Positions 24,976 through 32,868 of a stretch of DNA of 37,794 bases are shown here, in pieces. Source of the DNA: Methanomassiliicoccales archaeon. Its GTDB lineage: Archaea > Thermoplasmatota > Thermoplasmata > Methanomassiliicoccales > JAUVWO01. The position numbers were made by a program, and so were the translations under genes. The notes below the pieces were generated by a model. It saw nothing but the letters and a program-made list of their open reading frames with translations. It ran no database searches and was not told the origin of the DNA. Position 1 is the stretch's first letter. Every line of letters starts with the position of its first letter. The stretch is taken from positions 1-37,794 of the forward strand of contig JAUVWO010000003.1 in the NCBI GenBank assembly GCA_030604065.1, written 5' to 3'.

Positions 24976-25768
24976 GATCTACCTCTACACTGGCTGCCTG
25001 ATCCCCACCCGTCTGCCACATTTGGAGAGAGCGAGCACATTCGTGCTCGACGCCCTTGGTGTCGACTACGAACGCATGCCGGGTCAGACCTGCTGCGTCG
25101 AACCCATCGGCCTGAGGTCACTGGGAGTGGAGGCTTGGATGGTGGGTGCGGCCCGCATCCTGGCCATGGCCGAACGCGATGGCCGCGACCTGCTGACCCT
25201 GTGCAACGGATGCTACATGAGTCTGAGCCAGGCACGAATGCTGCTGATGGACCTGGATGAACGCGCCCGGGTGAACCGGGTCCTGGAACCCATAGACCTG
25301 GAGTATGGCGGCGATGTGAATGTCTGGAACGTGGCCGAATTTGTCCATGCCATGGGCAAGAGGAAGTTCAAGGACACGGTCCGTTCCCCGCAACGAAGGC
25401 AGGTGGCGTTGCATCCAGGCTGCCACATGACTGAAGCCCCGATAATGGACGGTTTCGATGCCCTCTCCATCCTGGAGGACATCCTGACGTGGTGCGGGGC
25501 CGAAGTCGTGTGCTGGGGCGAAGGCATGTGCTGTGGTGGCGGCCTCTCGGGGGTGGACGACCGCATATCCAAAGCGGTCATGGACGCCACACTCACCACA
25601 TACCGCGATAGCGGAGCTGGAACAGTTATCACTCCATGTCCATTCTGCTTCATCCAGTTCGACGTGCGGGGCAGATCGCTCCCCGCACTGTTCCTGACCC
25701 AGCTGATGGCGCTGGCGCTCGGAGCGGATGAAGAGGCCATCGGCCTTCGCTATCACCGCACCCGATGA
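24968..25768 (+). CDS. hdrB: Heterodisulfide reductase subunit B-like
   Basis: Catalytic subunit for CoM-S-S-CoB reduction, 266 residues, expected to hold two non-cubane 4Fe-4S clusters. Both CCG-domain cysteine sets are complete: C10-x31-C42C43-x35-C79-x2-C82, and C152-x35-C188C189-x34-C224-x2-C227. This spacing agrees with known HdrB, so it should be functional. The ATG at 24968 has GGGGGATG just before; an ATG at 24959 is also possible. Related CCG proteins serve other redox enzymes, so the substrate depends on the host being a methanogen. Its TGA abuts the TGA of convergent nadC (TGATCA). Confidence 0.88.
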   Translation: MNEIYLYTGCLIPTRLPHLERASTFVLDALGVDYERMPGQTCCVEPIGLRSLGVEAWMVGAARILAMAERDGRDLLTLCNGCYMSLSQARMLLMDLDERARVNRVLEPIDLEYGGDVNVWNVAEFVHAMGKRKFKDTVRSPQRRQVALHPGCHMTEAPIMDGFDALSILEDILTWCGAEVVCWGEGMCCGGGLSGVDDRISKAVMDATLTTYRDSGAGTVITPCPFCFIQFDVRGRSLPALFLTQLMALALGADEEAIGLRYHRTR

Positions 25769-26587
25769 TCACAGCACCTTCTCTATATGCAACGAGAAAT
25801 GCAAGGCCTTGATGCTGTGGGTCAGATGACCCATGGAGATCACGTCCGCGTACATCGCGTAACCGGCGGCGTTATCTGGCAACATGCCCCCCGAGACCTC
25901 GACGATTATCCGGGGGTCGACCCCTTTGATGAATCCATGAGCCTCTTGCGCCTGATCGATCGTCATGTTGTCCAACATGATGATATCGGCACCGGCCTCC
26001 ACAGCATCGCGCACCTGTGACATGTTCTCCACCTCCACCTCGATCCGCTTGGTGAATGATGCCCTCCGGGCCATGCGAACCGCCTGGCCAACGCTGCCGA
26101 CCACGATGATATGGTTGTCCTTGATCAGTATTCCGTCATCCAGGCGGTACCTGTGGGGGTCGCCGCCACCGATGATGACCGCCCGCTTCTCGAACCGTCG
26201 AAAACCGGGGGTGGTCTTCCTGGTCGCCGCCACCCTGATATTCGGGTTCACCTGGCGCAACGTCGCCAATATATCGGCGGTCTCGGTGGCTATCCCGGAC
26301 ATGCGCATGATGAAGTTCAGCGCCAGCCGCTCCCCTATCAGCATGCTCCTGAGCCGCCCCCTGAGCATGATGATGCGCTGCCCCTCGTGCACCCGGTCCC
26401 CGTCATGGGCAAGGCACTTGCACTCCAGATCCAGCTCCTCGAATATCTCCTGGGCCTCCTGCAATCCGGCGAGCACCCCTGCCTCGTTGACCACGATACT
26501 GGCCTGGCCGAATTCCTCGCCAATGAGTATCTCGGAGGTTATATCACCATAGCCGATGTCCTCCTCCAGGAAATCTATGACCCTCAT
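25769..26587 (-). CDS. nadC: Nicotinate-nucleotide pyrophosphorylase (quinolinate phosphoribosyltransferase)
   Basis: Converts quinolinate and PRPP to nicotinate mononucleotide in NAD synthesis. It has 272 residues from the ATG at 26587. The N-terminus EEDIGYGDITSEIL and the catalytic core AATRKTTPGFRRFEKRAVII and DPHRYRLDDGILIKDNHI are classic, and the C-terminal ADVISMGHLTHSIKALHFSL closes the barrel. GGAG lies before the ATG; the start is four bases beyond the stop of the beta-CASP nuclease gene, so the two are cotranscribed. No nadA or nadB is visible. Confidence 0.95.
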   Translation of the reverse strand: MRVIDFLEEDIGYGDITSEILIGEEFGQASIVVNEAGVLAGLQEAQEIFEELDLECKCLAHDGDRVHEGQRIIMLRGRLRSMLIGERLALNFIMRMSGIATETADILATLRQVNPNIRVAATRKTTPGFRRFEKRAVIIGGGDPHRYRLDDGILIKDNHIIVVGSVGQAVRMARRASFTKRIEVEVENMSQVRDAVEAGADIIMLDNMTIDQAQEAHGFIKGVDPRIIVEVSGGMLPDNAAGYAMYADVISMGHLTHSIKALHFSLHIEKVL

Positions 26588-26591
26588 ACCA

Positions 26592-27818
26592 TCACTCCAG
26601 ATTGAAAGATTCATCCCATTTAGGCAGTATCACGTTCATCCCGTCCAGATCCTGAGCCAAGAGCTCGGGTTGATCGGAATGGAACAGCACCACATTCTCA
26701 GGGTCACAGGCACGTATGAATGAGAGAAGCTCATCGTGATCCGCATGGGCCGAGAAGTCGTACTTTATGACCTCGCAGTTGATGCGCTCTGGGCCATCGC
26801 CCAGGTTCATCATCCCCTGCTCTATGAGGATACGGCCATTAGTTTCTTCGGCCTGGTAACCGGTGAGCAGGATGGCACTCTTGGGATCCTTCTTGATATC
26901 GCGGATGTAGGTCAGGGCAGGACCGCCGTCCAGCATGCCTCCGGTTGTAACGATGATGTCCGCCTTCCGCGCCTTGTCCCTATTTGATGGGGAACGCACC
27001 TCCCTGAAGTTGCGCCTGGCTTTGGCCAACTTCTTGTGGGATCTGAGGTACTCCGGATGGTCCAGATAGAAACGGGTGACGCTCTTGCCCATGCCGTCCA
27101 CCCACTTCTCATAATCCATGTCCATCAGCATCAGCATCATCTCCTGGGTACGGCCAACTGCGAAAGAGGGCACAACCACGCGCCCACCGCGTTCGATGAC
27201 CTCGTGTACCTTCTGGATGAGCGCTTGTTCGGTCTGCATCCGGTCGGTATGCAGCTTACCAGCATAGGTAGCCTCCACTATCAGGTTATCACACTTCACT
27301 GGATGAGCGCCCCATACCAGTTTGGTGTTGTAGGTATGGATGTCGCCAGTGAAGACTGTGGTCCTCTCACCCTTTAGCTCGAACATCCCCGCGCCCGGTA
27401 CGTGACCGGCGGAATGCATGGTGATCTCGAACCCGGCCACGTCCACCGATTCCCCGAAGGTCATGGGCACATGGTTCCTGAGCGTCGTCTCTATATCCGC
27501 CTTGGAATAGGGTTTGCTGTAGCCCTCGTACCCGGCGATCTTGAGCGAGTCGTACCACAATATCTCGGATACGTCGACGGTAAGCGGAGTGGAAACCACT
27601 CCAGTGTCGAAGCGGCCACACAATGATGGCACCATGCCGCTATGGTCAAGATGACAATGCGTCAGGAAGATGTAGTCCATCGGTGGTGCTTGCAACGGGA
27701 ACTCCGGCGGCTTGGCCACCTTCATCCCGTACTCGAAGCCCAGCGTCGCGCCTTTATGGTGCAATATCAGGGACTCTGCCCCCACCTCCGCTGGGTTGCC
27801 TAAGAATCTCAGTTTCAT
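26592..27818 (-). CDS. Beta-CASP metallo-beta-lactamase ribonuclease, aCPSF2-like
   Basis: RNA-processing nuclease of 408 residues. The metallo-beta-lactamase motif is LTHCHLDHSG, with a later metal histidine in MHSAGHVPGAGMF and the aspartate of FTGDIHTYNT. The beta-CASP part has GGRVVVPSFAVGRTQE, TTGGMLDGGPALTY and the terminal KYDFSAHADHDEL. It lacks N-terminal KH domains, so it resembles archaeal aCPSF2 (5'-3' exonuclease or endonuclease) and not the termination factor aCPSF1. GAGG before the ATG. It lies 30 bases after yjbQ. Confidence 0.9.
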   Translation of the reverse strand: MKLRFLGNPAEVGAESLILHHKGATLGFEYGMKVAKPPEFPLQAPPMDYIFLTHCHLDHSGMVPSLCGRFDTGVVSTPLTVDVSEILWYDSLKIAGYEGYSKPYSKADIETTLRNHVPMTFGESVDVAGFEITMHSAGHVPGAGMFELKGERTTVFTGDIHTYNTKLVWGAHPVKCDNLIVEATYAGKLHTDRMQTEQALIQKVHEVIERGGRVVVPSFAVGRTQEMMLMLMDMDYEKWVDGMGKSVTRFYLDHPEYLRSHKKLAKARRNFREVRSPSNRDKARKADIIVTTGGMLDGGPALTYIRDIKKDPKSAILLTGYQAEETNGRILIEQGMMNLGDGPERINCEVIKYDFSAHADHDELLSFIRACDPENVVLFHSDQPELLAQDLDGMNVILPKWDESFNLE

Positions 27819-27848
27819 GATTTTTCCTCTATTAGTGAATGTGATCGT

Positions 27849-28262
27849 TCATTCGCCCACCAATTGTATGATCAGCCGACGCCGCCGTCCCTGGTCCAGC
27901 TCCAACATGACCAGCTGCTGCCAGGTGCCGAATTCGGGCTTCCTGTCAGTGAACGGCACGGTCTGCGTGGCACCCAGGAACGTGGCCCTCACGTGAGAGT
28001 GACCATTGTCATCATTCCAGGCGAGTTGATGGGCGTACTCGATGTCCCGGGGCGACAGTCGCTCCAAGGCATCATGGAGGTCACTCTCCAGTCCTGGCTC
28101 GTACTCGACCAGGACCAGGGCAGCGGTGCTGTGGGGGAGGAAGGCGCATGCCAACCCTTCCCTCAGGCCCGAACGGGCAACGGCCTCGCCGACCAGAGCG
28201 GTGACGTCCTTGGTCTCCCCGGCCGCCAGGTCTATCTCGTGGACCTCCCTGTATGTTACCAT
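27849..28262 (-). CDS. yjbQ: UPF0047 / YjbQ family protein
   Basis: Small conserved protein of 137 residues. FLPHSTAALVLVEYEPGLES and HSHVRATFLGATQTVPF are the family hallmarks, as is the C-terminal GTWQQLVMLELDQG. Members have weak thiamin-phosphate synthase activity in vitro; the true role is unsettled. The ATG at 28262 is about 26 bases from a strong TATA box, implying a leaderless mRNA. It is the first gene of a likely yjbQ-nuclease-nadC transcript. Confidence 0.92.
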   Translation of the reverse strand: MVTYREVHEIDLAAGETKDVTALVGEAVARSGLREGLACAFLPHSTAALVLVEYEPGLESDLHDALERLSPRDIEYAHQLAWNDDNGHSHVRATFLGATQTVPFTDRKPEFGTWQQLVMLELDQGRRRRLIIQLVGE

Positions 28263-28285
28263 CCGACTACCGCTTGATTACTTCG

Positions 28286-28293
28286 TATATAAA
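28286..28293 (-). promoter_or_regulatory. TATA box of yjbQ
   Basis: The minus strand reads TTTATATA, a near-consensus archaeal TATA box. Its centre is about 27 bases from the yjbQ ATG, so transcription should begin at or next to the start codon. No ribosome binding site precedes that ATG, which agrees with a leaderless message. Confidence 0.65.
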
Positions 28294-28771
28294 CATTTGT
28301 CCAATATGGGGTCTGTCCTGGATTACAGCAACATCAGGAGTGAAAAGCAACCCTCATCCATCCAGAACTTGGCTTGAGAGCGCTTACGAGATGGGGTTAA
28401 GAGATATCGATGATCGAAAAACACCTATCATTCACCGCCATAGCGCCCGCTCATCTCCGATCCCATATTTCATTTCCAAGACACGATCTTCTTTCCCCTA
28501 TGCCGATAACGCAGCATCGAAGCCGTGAGTGACGACGGCATCCACAGACGGTTGGCGGCATAGTGTCCGAATCTTCAGACAGGGGATTGTATCACGTGCA
28601 TCTTAGACTCCGATCATTCAAATATCAAACTATTGTAAAGAGGTTTTCATTCGCATTGTCACCGCCCTTGGCGAGGGTATGGTCATCGCCCCCTCGAATT
28701 GAAAATGGCCGACAACTGCGATCCATGCTGCTGACGAATATTGCCAACGATGCATCTGACACGGCAAACGA
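28294..28771. other. Long non-coding gap
   Basis: About 480 bases between the yjbQ promoter and the promoter of the membrane-protein gene. Base composition is lower in GC than in flanking genes. I see no tRNA, no repeat array and no convincing reading frame. Short frames on the plus strand (28253-28528 and 28563-28796) give translations rich in Ser and Arg without domains. A small RNA cannot be excluded by eye. Confidence 0.5.
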
Positions 28772-28778
28772 TTTATAT
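28772..28778 (+). promoter_or_regulatory. Probable TATA box of the membrane-protein gene
   Basis: TTTATAT within CGATTTATATCG, itself a palindrome. Predicted transcription start is about 28800, directly at the inverted repeat described next, and 25 bases before the proposed ATG at 28825. Confidence 0.6.
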
Positions 28779-28796
28779 CGTATCACGCATAGGTAA

Positions 28797-28817
28797 ATTG
28801 TCGGACAATCGTCCGAC
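28797..28817. promoter_or_regulatory. Overlapping inverted repeats at the predicted transcription start
   Basis: Two perfect dyads share bases: ATTGTC-G-GACAAT (28797-28809) and GTCGGAC-AATC-GTCCGAC (28800-28817). They lie about 22 bases after the TATA box and 7 bases before the proposed ATG. Position fits an operator for a dimeric repressor, or alternative hairpins at the 5' end of the mRNA. Confidence 0.55.
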
Positions 28818-28824
28818 TGAAGGG

Positions 28825-29835
28825 ATGCACGTGCGATGGGATCTAGGCAACCGTAGGGGCAGGTCCCCGGATAGGGTGACCAATGCCCTGGTCAACAGAG
28901 GGGTGTACAGGGTTCCCGAGATCCATGAAGATAGGGAAAAGGACAGGATCGTCGGATCCACCGTTGCCTACAGCTTCTGGAGCGCGGTCAAGTATACGTT
29001 CATCCTCTCCCTGTTTCTATGGTGGCTGCCGATCTTCGGGCAGATGATCGCTGGATATGTGGGCGGACGGCGGGCCGGGAGCCCCAACAAGGCCATGTTG
29101 GCGGCGTTGATACCAGTGCTGGCGATCTTTGCTTTCATGGGTCTGGTCAATGCGGGAGTGATACCTACCACCATTGGCGGTTACGACCTGGCCAATGGTG
29201 GATTCCTTGATTACATTGCAGCGAACATGCCCATGTTGGCCCCATTCCTCACCTTTACAATGGACTATATGGGTTCTTTCTTTGGAGCGATACAGACCAC
29301 CACCTCACTGGCCCTGGACAGCTATGTGCTCACTATAGCCTTCGCCTACGTGGGCGGCATCATGGCCGATCAGGCCAGGAGGGAACTCCAGTACGTGTCC
29401 GAGCATGGCGCCCCCCGAACCACCGTGATAGTGGAGCCGTGCACCTCCCCTCCCCATCAGGGGCAGCCCGGGTCCCGGGCCCACCCCCAGGGCATGAGCT
29501 TCGAGTCGATGACCCCAATAGGAGGCGACCCGTACATCGAAGAGAGGGCTGCCTCGGTCCAAATCCCGGTGACGAATGTCCCAGAGCGCGAATTCATGCC
29601 GGTGAGACAGGAACGCCGGCAACATGATCCGAACGAACTGCAGGGCATTGACCCCCATCTATTGAGAGAGAACGCCAAGCGCATGACCCAGGAGCAGCGC
29701 TCCATGGAGAAGGATATGCGCCGCGGTAACCGCGGTGGGCGCCTATCGGGACTTGTATCTCGCTCCCAAAGGCACCACGCCGAGGAGCCCCAGACAGGAC
29801 AGTCACAGGGCGGTAACGAGTGGGAGTTCATCTGA
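28825..29835 (+). CDS. Unrecognised membrane protein with long charged tail
   Basis: A 336-residue protein I do not recognise. Residues 1-45 are basic and soluble. About four hydrophobic segments follow between residues 50 and 195, including SAVKYTFILSLFLWWLPIFG, MLAALIPVLAIFAFMGLVNA and the ALDSYVLTIAFAYVGGIMA region, with a GYVGGRRAGSPNK loop between. The last 130 residues are rich in Arg, Gln, Pro and Glu, probably disordered and cytoplasmic, ending GGNEWEFI. ATG at 28825 is chosen; the frame extends to 28741, but that would precede the predicted transcript start. GAAGGG lies just upstream. It may be regulated through the inverted repeats at its promoter. Confidence 0.75.
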   Translation: MHVRWDLGNRRGRSPDRVTNALVNRGVYRVPEIHEDREKDRIVGSTVAYSFWSAVKYTFILSLFLWWLPIFGQMIAGYVGGRRAGSPNKAMLAALIPVLAIFAFMGLVNAGVIPTTIGGYDLANGGFLDYIAANMPMLAPFLTFTMDYMGSFFGAIQTTTSLALDSYVLTIAFAYVGGIMADQARRELQYVSEHGAPRTTVIVEPCTSPPHQGQPGSRAHPQGMSFESMTPIGGDPYIEERAASVQIPVTNVPEREFMPVRQERRQHDPNELQGIDPHLLRENAKRMTQEQRSMEKDMRRGNRGGRLSGLVSRSQRHHAEEPQTGQSQGGNEWEFI

Positions 29836-29847
29836 GACCCGAATGCA

Positions 29848-29863
29848 AGGGTATATATACCCT
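29848..29863. promoter_or_regulatory. tfs: Palindromic TATA element upstream of tfs
   Basis: AGGGTATATATACCCT is a perfect 16-base palindrome, with the TATA core in its centre. It lies 34-49 bases before the tfs ATG and 12 bases after the preceding stop. Predicted start of transcription is near 29882, where AGGGTGA also provides the ribosome binding site. Confidence 0.65.
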
Positions 29864-29896
29864 GATATTTTCCCCGTTTTCCAGGGTGAATTATAG

Positions 29897-30199
29897 ATGT
29901 TCTGTTCCAATTGCAAGTCGCTTATGTTCCCTTCCCCTGACGGGCTCCTCCACTGCCGCAAATGCGGCCTTGAGCAGTCCAAGGACGGAGAGAAGCAATC
30001 TTTCGTCATGAAGACCAGGGACAAGGAGATAGCCGTCGTCGATGAGAAAGCGGCCATACTGCCCAAGACCAAGGCCGAGTGCCCCAAGTGCGGCCACAAC
30101 GAGGCGTTCTTCGTTCTCAGGCAGACCCGGGCCGCCGATGAACCCGAGACCCGCATCTATCGCTGCACCAAGTGCGAGCATTCCTGGCGCGAATACTGA
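29897..30199 (+). CDS. tfs: Transcription factor S (TFIIS-like RNA cleavage factor)
   Basis: Stimulates cleavage of backtracked RNA by archaeal RNA polymerase. It has 100 residues, two zinc ribbons: an N-terminal one (CSNCKSLM ... CRKCG) and a C-terminal one (CPKCGHNEAFF ... CTKCEHSWREY). The acidic tip needed in the polymerase funnel is present as RAADEPETRIYRC, where TFIIS has an RSADEP-type loop, so it should be an active cleavage factor and not an inhibitory paralogue. ATG at 29897 with GGGTGA upstream. Confidence 0.94.
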   Translation: MFCSNCKSLMFPSPDGLLHCRKCGLEQSKDGEKQSFVMKTRDKEIAVVDEKAAILPKTKAECPKCGHNEAFFVLRQTRAADEPETRIYRCTKCEHSWREY

Positions 30200-30205
30200 T
30201 CCATA

Positions 30206-30230
30206 TTTCACCCTGTGAAACCAATTTTTT
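30206..30230 (+). terminator. Hairpin plus T-tract after tfs
   Basis: TTTCAC-CCT-GTGAAA forms a 6-bp stem with a three-base loop, followed after CCAA by six T. It lies seven bases after the tfs stop. Archaea often terminate on T-tracts alone; here the same T-tract also forms part of the pcn TATA element. Confidence 0.5.
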
Positions 30231-30234
30231 AATA
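30225..30234 (+). promoter_or_regulatory. Probable TATA box of pcn
   Basis: TTTTTTAATA, about 42-51 bases before the pcn ATG. Predicted transcription start is near 30255, giving a short leader that contains GAGGAG. Confidence 0.55.
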
Positions 30235-30275
30235 TCCCCTTACCCCTTTACCTGAAAGGAACGAGGAGCGAGAAC

Positions 30276-31013
30276 ATGTTCAATGCCAAGATCCGGTCAG
30301 ACACCCTCAAGGAGATCGTGAGCATCGTATCTACCCTGGTGGACGAGGCTAAGTTCAATATCACACCCGACGGTTTCAACCTGAAAGCGGTCGATCCAGC
30401 CCATGTAGCCATGATTGATCTCGATGTTGAGAAGGCGGCCTTTGAGGAGTTCGTGGCCGATGAGACCGAACTCGGCATAGATCTCGATAAGATGAAAGAG
30501 GTCCTGAGGCTCGCTGGATCCGGCGACATTCTTGAGATCGTGCAGGATGAGGACCGCAACCGGCTGGTCATGACTGTGGGCAACATCACCCGCCGCATGA
30601 ACCTGGTCGACACCACTGGCATGTCAGATCCCCGAGTGCCTAACCTCAGCCTCCCCGCATCCATCAGCGTCAACATCAACGAGATGCAGAGGGGGATCAA
30701 GGCGGCGGAGAGCGTGTCCGACCACATTGCCTTGACCGCGTCAAAGGATGGCTTCGAGATGTACTCCGAGGGCGATACCGACTCGGTGAGCTTGAAGCTC
30801 CCCAAAGACCTGCTGGCAACGTTGGAGATCGAAGAGTCTGTGAAGAGTCTCTATCCTCTGGACTACTTCTCCAACATGATGAAGGCCATACCTTCGGGCA
30901 CGATCGTCTCCATCAACCTGGGCTCCGACTACCCAGTGAAGATCGGTTTCGAACTCGCCGATGGCAAGGGCGTGGTCAATTATCTCCTGGCCCCCAGGAT
31001 CGAGAGTGACTAG
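30276..31013 (+). CDS. pcn: DNA polymerase sliding clamp (PCNA)
   Basis: Homotrimeric clamp that tethers replication and repair proteins to DNA. It has 245 residues, the usual length. Diagnostic stretches are GFNLKAVDPAHVAMIDLD, LGIDLDKMKEVLRLAGSGD, and the C-terminal YPLDYFSNMMKAIPSGTIVSINLGSDYPVKIGFEL, which ends with LLAPRIESD next to the PIP-box pocket. GAGGAG lies before the ATG. It follows tfs with its own promoter. Confidence 0.97.
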   Translation: MFNAKIRSDTLKEIVSIVSTLVDEAKFNITPDGFNLKAVDPAHVAMIDLDVEKAAFEEFVADETELGIDLDKMKEVLRLAGSGDILEIVQDEDRNRLVMTVGNITRRMNLVDTTGMSDPRVPNLSLPASISVNINEMQRGIKAAESVSDHIALTASKDGFEMYSEGDTDSVSLKLPKDLLATLEIEESVKSLYPLDYFSNMMKAIPSGTIVSINLGSDYPVKIGFELADGKGVVNYLLAPRIESD

Positions 31014-31044
31014 GCTCTTGATCCAAACCACTAACCTACCAAAG

Positions 31045-31052
31045 TTTTTTAA
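31045..31052 (+). promoter_or_regulatory. Probable TATA box of the transketolase operon
   Basis: TTTTTTAA, 38-45 bases before the transketolase N start and 32 bases after the pcn stop. It could also serve as the T-rich terminator of pcn. Confidence 0.5.
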
Positions 31053-31089
31053 CACATATTAGGCTTGTTGAGAACACCTGTCCTCAGAG

Positions 31090-31935
31090 GTGCATCCATT
31101 GGGCGATTACGACGTTGATATCATTAAGGAGTTGGAACAGAAGGCCGATCTCATCCGCCACCACGTCATCGACATGACCTGTGAGGCGGGCTCGGGACAT
31201 CCTGGTGGTTCCCTATCCTCGGCCGACATCTTCACGGCCCTGTTCTTCCAAGTGATGAGGCATGACCCCTCCTACCCGCAGTGGGACGGCCGCGACCGGT
31301 TCGTCCTGTCCAAAGGACATTGCGCTCCAGCGTACTATGCGGTTCTGGCCGAGTCGGGCTACATGCCCGTGGACGAGCTGTGGTCGCTGCGCAAGCTGGG
31401 ATCGCGGCTCCAGGGCCACCCATCCCGCACCATGCTACCATACGTGGAAATGTCGACCGGATCGCTGGGCCAAGGCCTCAGTGTCAGCAACGGTCTGGCA
31501 CTGGCGTTCAAGCTCGACGGCAGCGATAGCCGAGTATACTGCATCTGCGGCGATGGCGAGATGCAAAGCGGTCAGAACTGGGAAGCGGGCATGTTCGCCG
31601 CTCACTACGGTCTGGACAACATCACCGCCTTCGTGGACCGCAACCGGCTGCAGATAGACGGGTGCACCGAGGATGTCATGGCCATAGACCCCATAGCCGA
31701 CAAATGGAAAGCGTTCGGCTGGCATGTGATCGAGATCGACGGGCACGATATGATCCAGATCCTGGATGCCTGTCAGGAGGCTATCGCCACCGAAGGGAGA
31801 CCTACCATGGTCATCGCGCACACCACAAAGGGCAAGGGCGTGTCATTCATGGAGGACAATGCCGGATTCCATGGCAAGTGCTGCACCCCGGAGGAGCGGG
31901 TGCAGGCCTGCAAGGAGCTGGAGGGGTGCCAATGA
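31090..31935 (+). CDS. Transketolase, N-terminal subunit
   Basis: TPP-binding half of a split transketolase, 281 residues, for ribose and erythrose phosphate synthesis. It has CEAGSGHPGGSLSSADI, KGHCAPAYYAVLAESG, GSLGQGLSVSNGLALAFK, and the TPP/Mg motif CGDGEMQSGQNWEA through DRNRLQIDG. The first codon is GTG at 31090; a TTG at 31099 with AGAGGTG upstream fits the ribosome binding site better and would remove three residues. It overlaps the C-terminal subunit gene by four bases (ATGA), so both halves are made together. Confidence 0.95.
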   Translation: MHPLGDYDVDIIKELEQKADLIRHHVIDMTCEAGSGHPGGSLSSADIFTALFFQVMRHDPSYPQWDGRDRFVLSKGHCAPAYYAVLAESGYMPVDELWSLRKLGSRLQGHPSRTMLPYVEMSTGSLGQGLSVSNGLALAFKLDGSDSRVYCICGDGEMQSGQNWEAGMFAAHYGLDNITAFVDRNRLQIDGCTEDVMAIDPIADKWKAFGWHVIEIDGHDMIQILDACQEAIATEGRPTMVIAHTTKGKGVSFMEDNAGFHGKCCTPEERVQACKELEGCQ

Positions 31936-32867
31936 AGTACATGGCGCAGAGGGACGCATACGGAGATACGCTGGTACGCCTTGGTCAGCACCGAAAGGAT
32001 CTGGTGGTACTGGATGCCGATCTGTCCGGGTCGACCAAGACCGGCAAGTTCGCCAAGGCCTGTCCAGACCGGTTCTTCAACTGCGGCATCGCGGAGCAGA
32101 ACATGATGTCCACCGCTGCCGGCTTGGCAGCTGGAGGGAAGCTTGTGTTCGCATCCACCTTCGCCGTGTTCGCCACCGGCCGCTGCTGGGACCAGATCCG
32201 TCAGTCCATAACCTATCCGGACATGAACGTCAAGATAGTCGCCACCCATGCCGGCATCACCGTGGGCGGCGACGGAGCGTCTCACCAGTGCCTTGAGGAC
32301 CTGGCACTGATGAGTTCGCTTCCACGCATGACTGTGGTCGTGCCAACCGATGCAGTGGAGACGGTAAAAGCCATAGAGGCCATAGCTGAGCACCGCGGCC
32401 CCTGCTACGTACGCATGGGCCGTTCCAAGGTACCGGTGCTTACCGATGAGGACGATCCTTTCGAGATCGGACGGGCCACGCTGCTGCGCGAGGGTCATGA
32501 CATCTCCCTCATAGGTACCGGGCAGATGGTGGCCGCCTGCATGGAGGCCGCTGAGTCCCTTGCCGCCAATGGCATCAGCGCCGAGGTCATCAATATGAGC
32601 ACGATAAAACCTCTGGACACAGCCACCATCGCCAGCTCGGTGGCCTCCACTGGCTGCGTCGTCACCGCCGAGGAGCATAATATCATCGGCGGACTGGGAA
32701 GCCATGTGGCCTCATTCTTGGTAGAAAGCTGTCCTGTACCAATGGAGCGCATCGGTGTCAGGGACCGCTTCGGGGAGAGCGGGGAGCCAGAAGAGCTCCT
32801 GGAGAAGTACGGACTCACGGGCCACCATGTTGCTGAGGCCGCGGTACGGGTCATCGGGAGGAAATGA
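31932..32867 (+). CDS. Transketolase, C-terminal subunit
   Basis: Pyrimidine-binding half of transketolase, 311 residues. It has [38 protein letters not shown] with the catalytic glutamate region, [20 protein letters not shown] and VITAEEH-type sequence ([14 protein letters not shown]). It could be confused with the C-terminal half of DXS or a 2-oxoacid dehydrogenase E1 beta, but the pairing with the N-terminal transketolase subunit and transaldolase settles it. It ends one base before transaldolase, which has GGGAGG just inside this gene's end. Confidence 0.95.
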   Translation: MKYMAQRDAYGDTLVRLGQHRKDLVVLDADLSGSTKTGKFAKACPDRFFNCGIAEQNMMSTAAGLAAGGKLVFASTFAVFATGRCWDQIRQSITYPDMNVKIVATHAGITVGGDGASHQCLEDLALMSSLPRMTVVVPTDAVETVKAIEAIAEHRGPCYVRMGRSKVPVLTDEDDPFEIGRATLLREGHDISLIGTGQMVAACMEAAESLAANGISAEVINMSTIKPLDTATIASSVASTGCVVTAEEHNIIGGLGSHVASFLVESCPVPMERIGVRDRFGESGEPEELLEKYGLTGHHVAEAAVRVIGRK

Positions 32868-32868
32868 T

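Noticed and set aside
27830-27857. GAATG ... CATTC inverted repeat between yjbQ and the nuclease gene
   Set aside because: Only five base pairs with an eight-base loop and no T-tract; too weak to call.
31773-32705. 310-codon minus-strand frame opposite the transketolase C subunit
   Set aside because: Shadow of a conserved gene; no promoter or start site signal.
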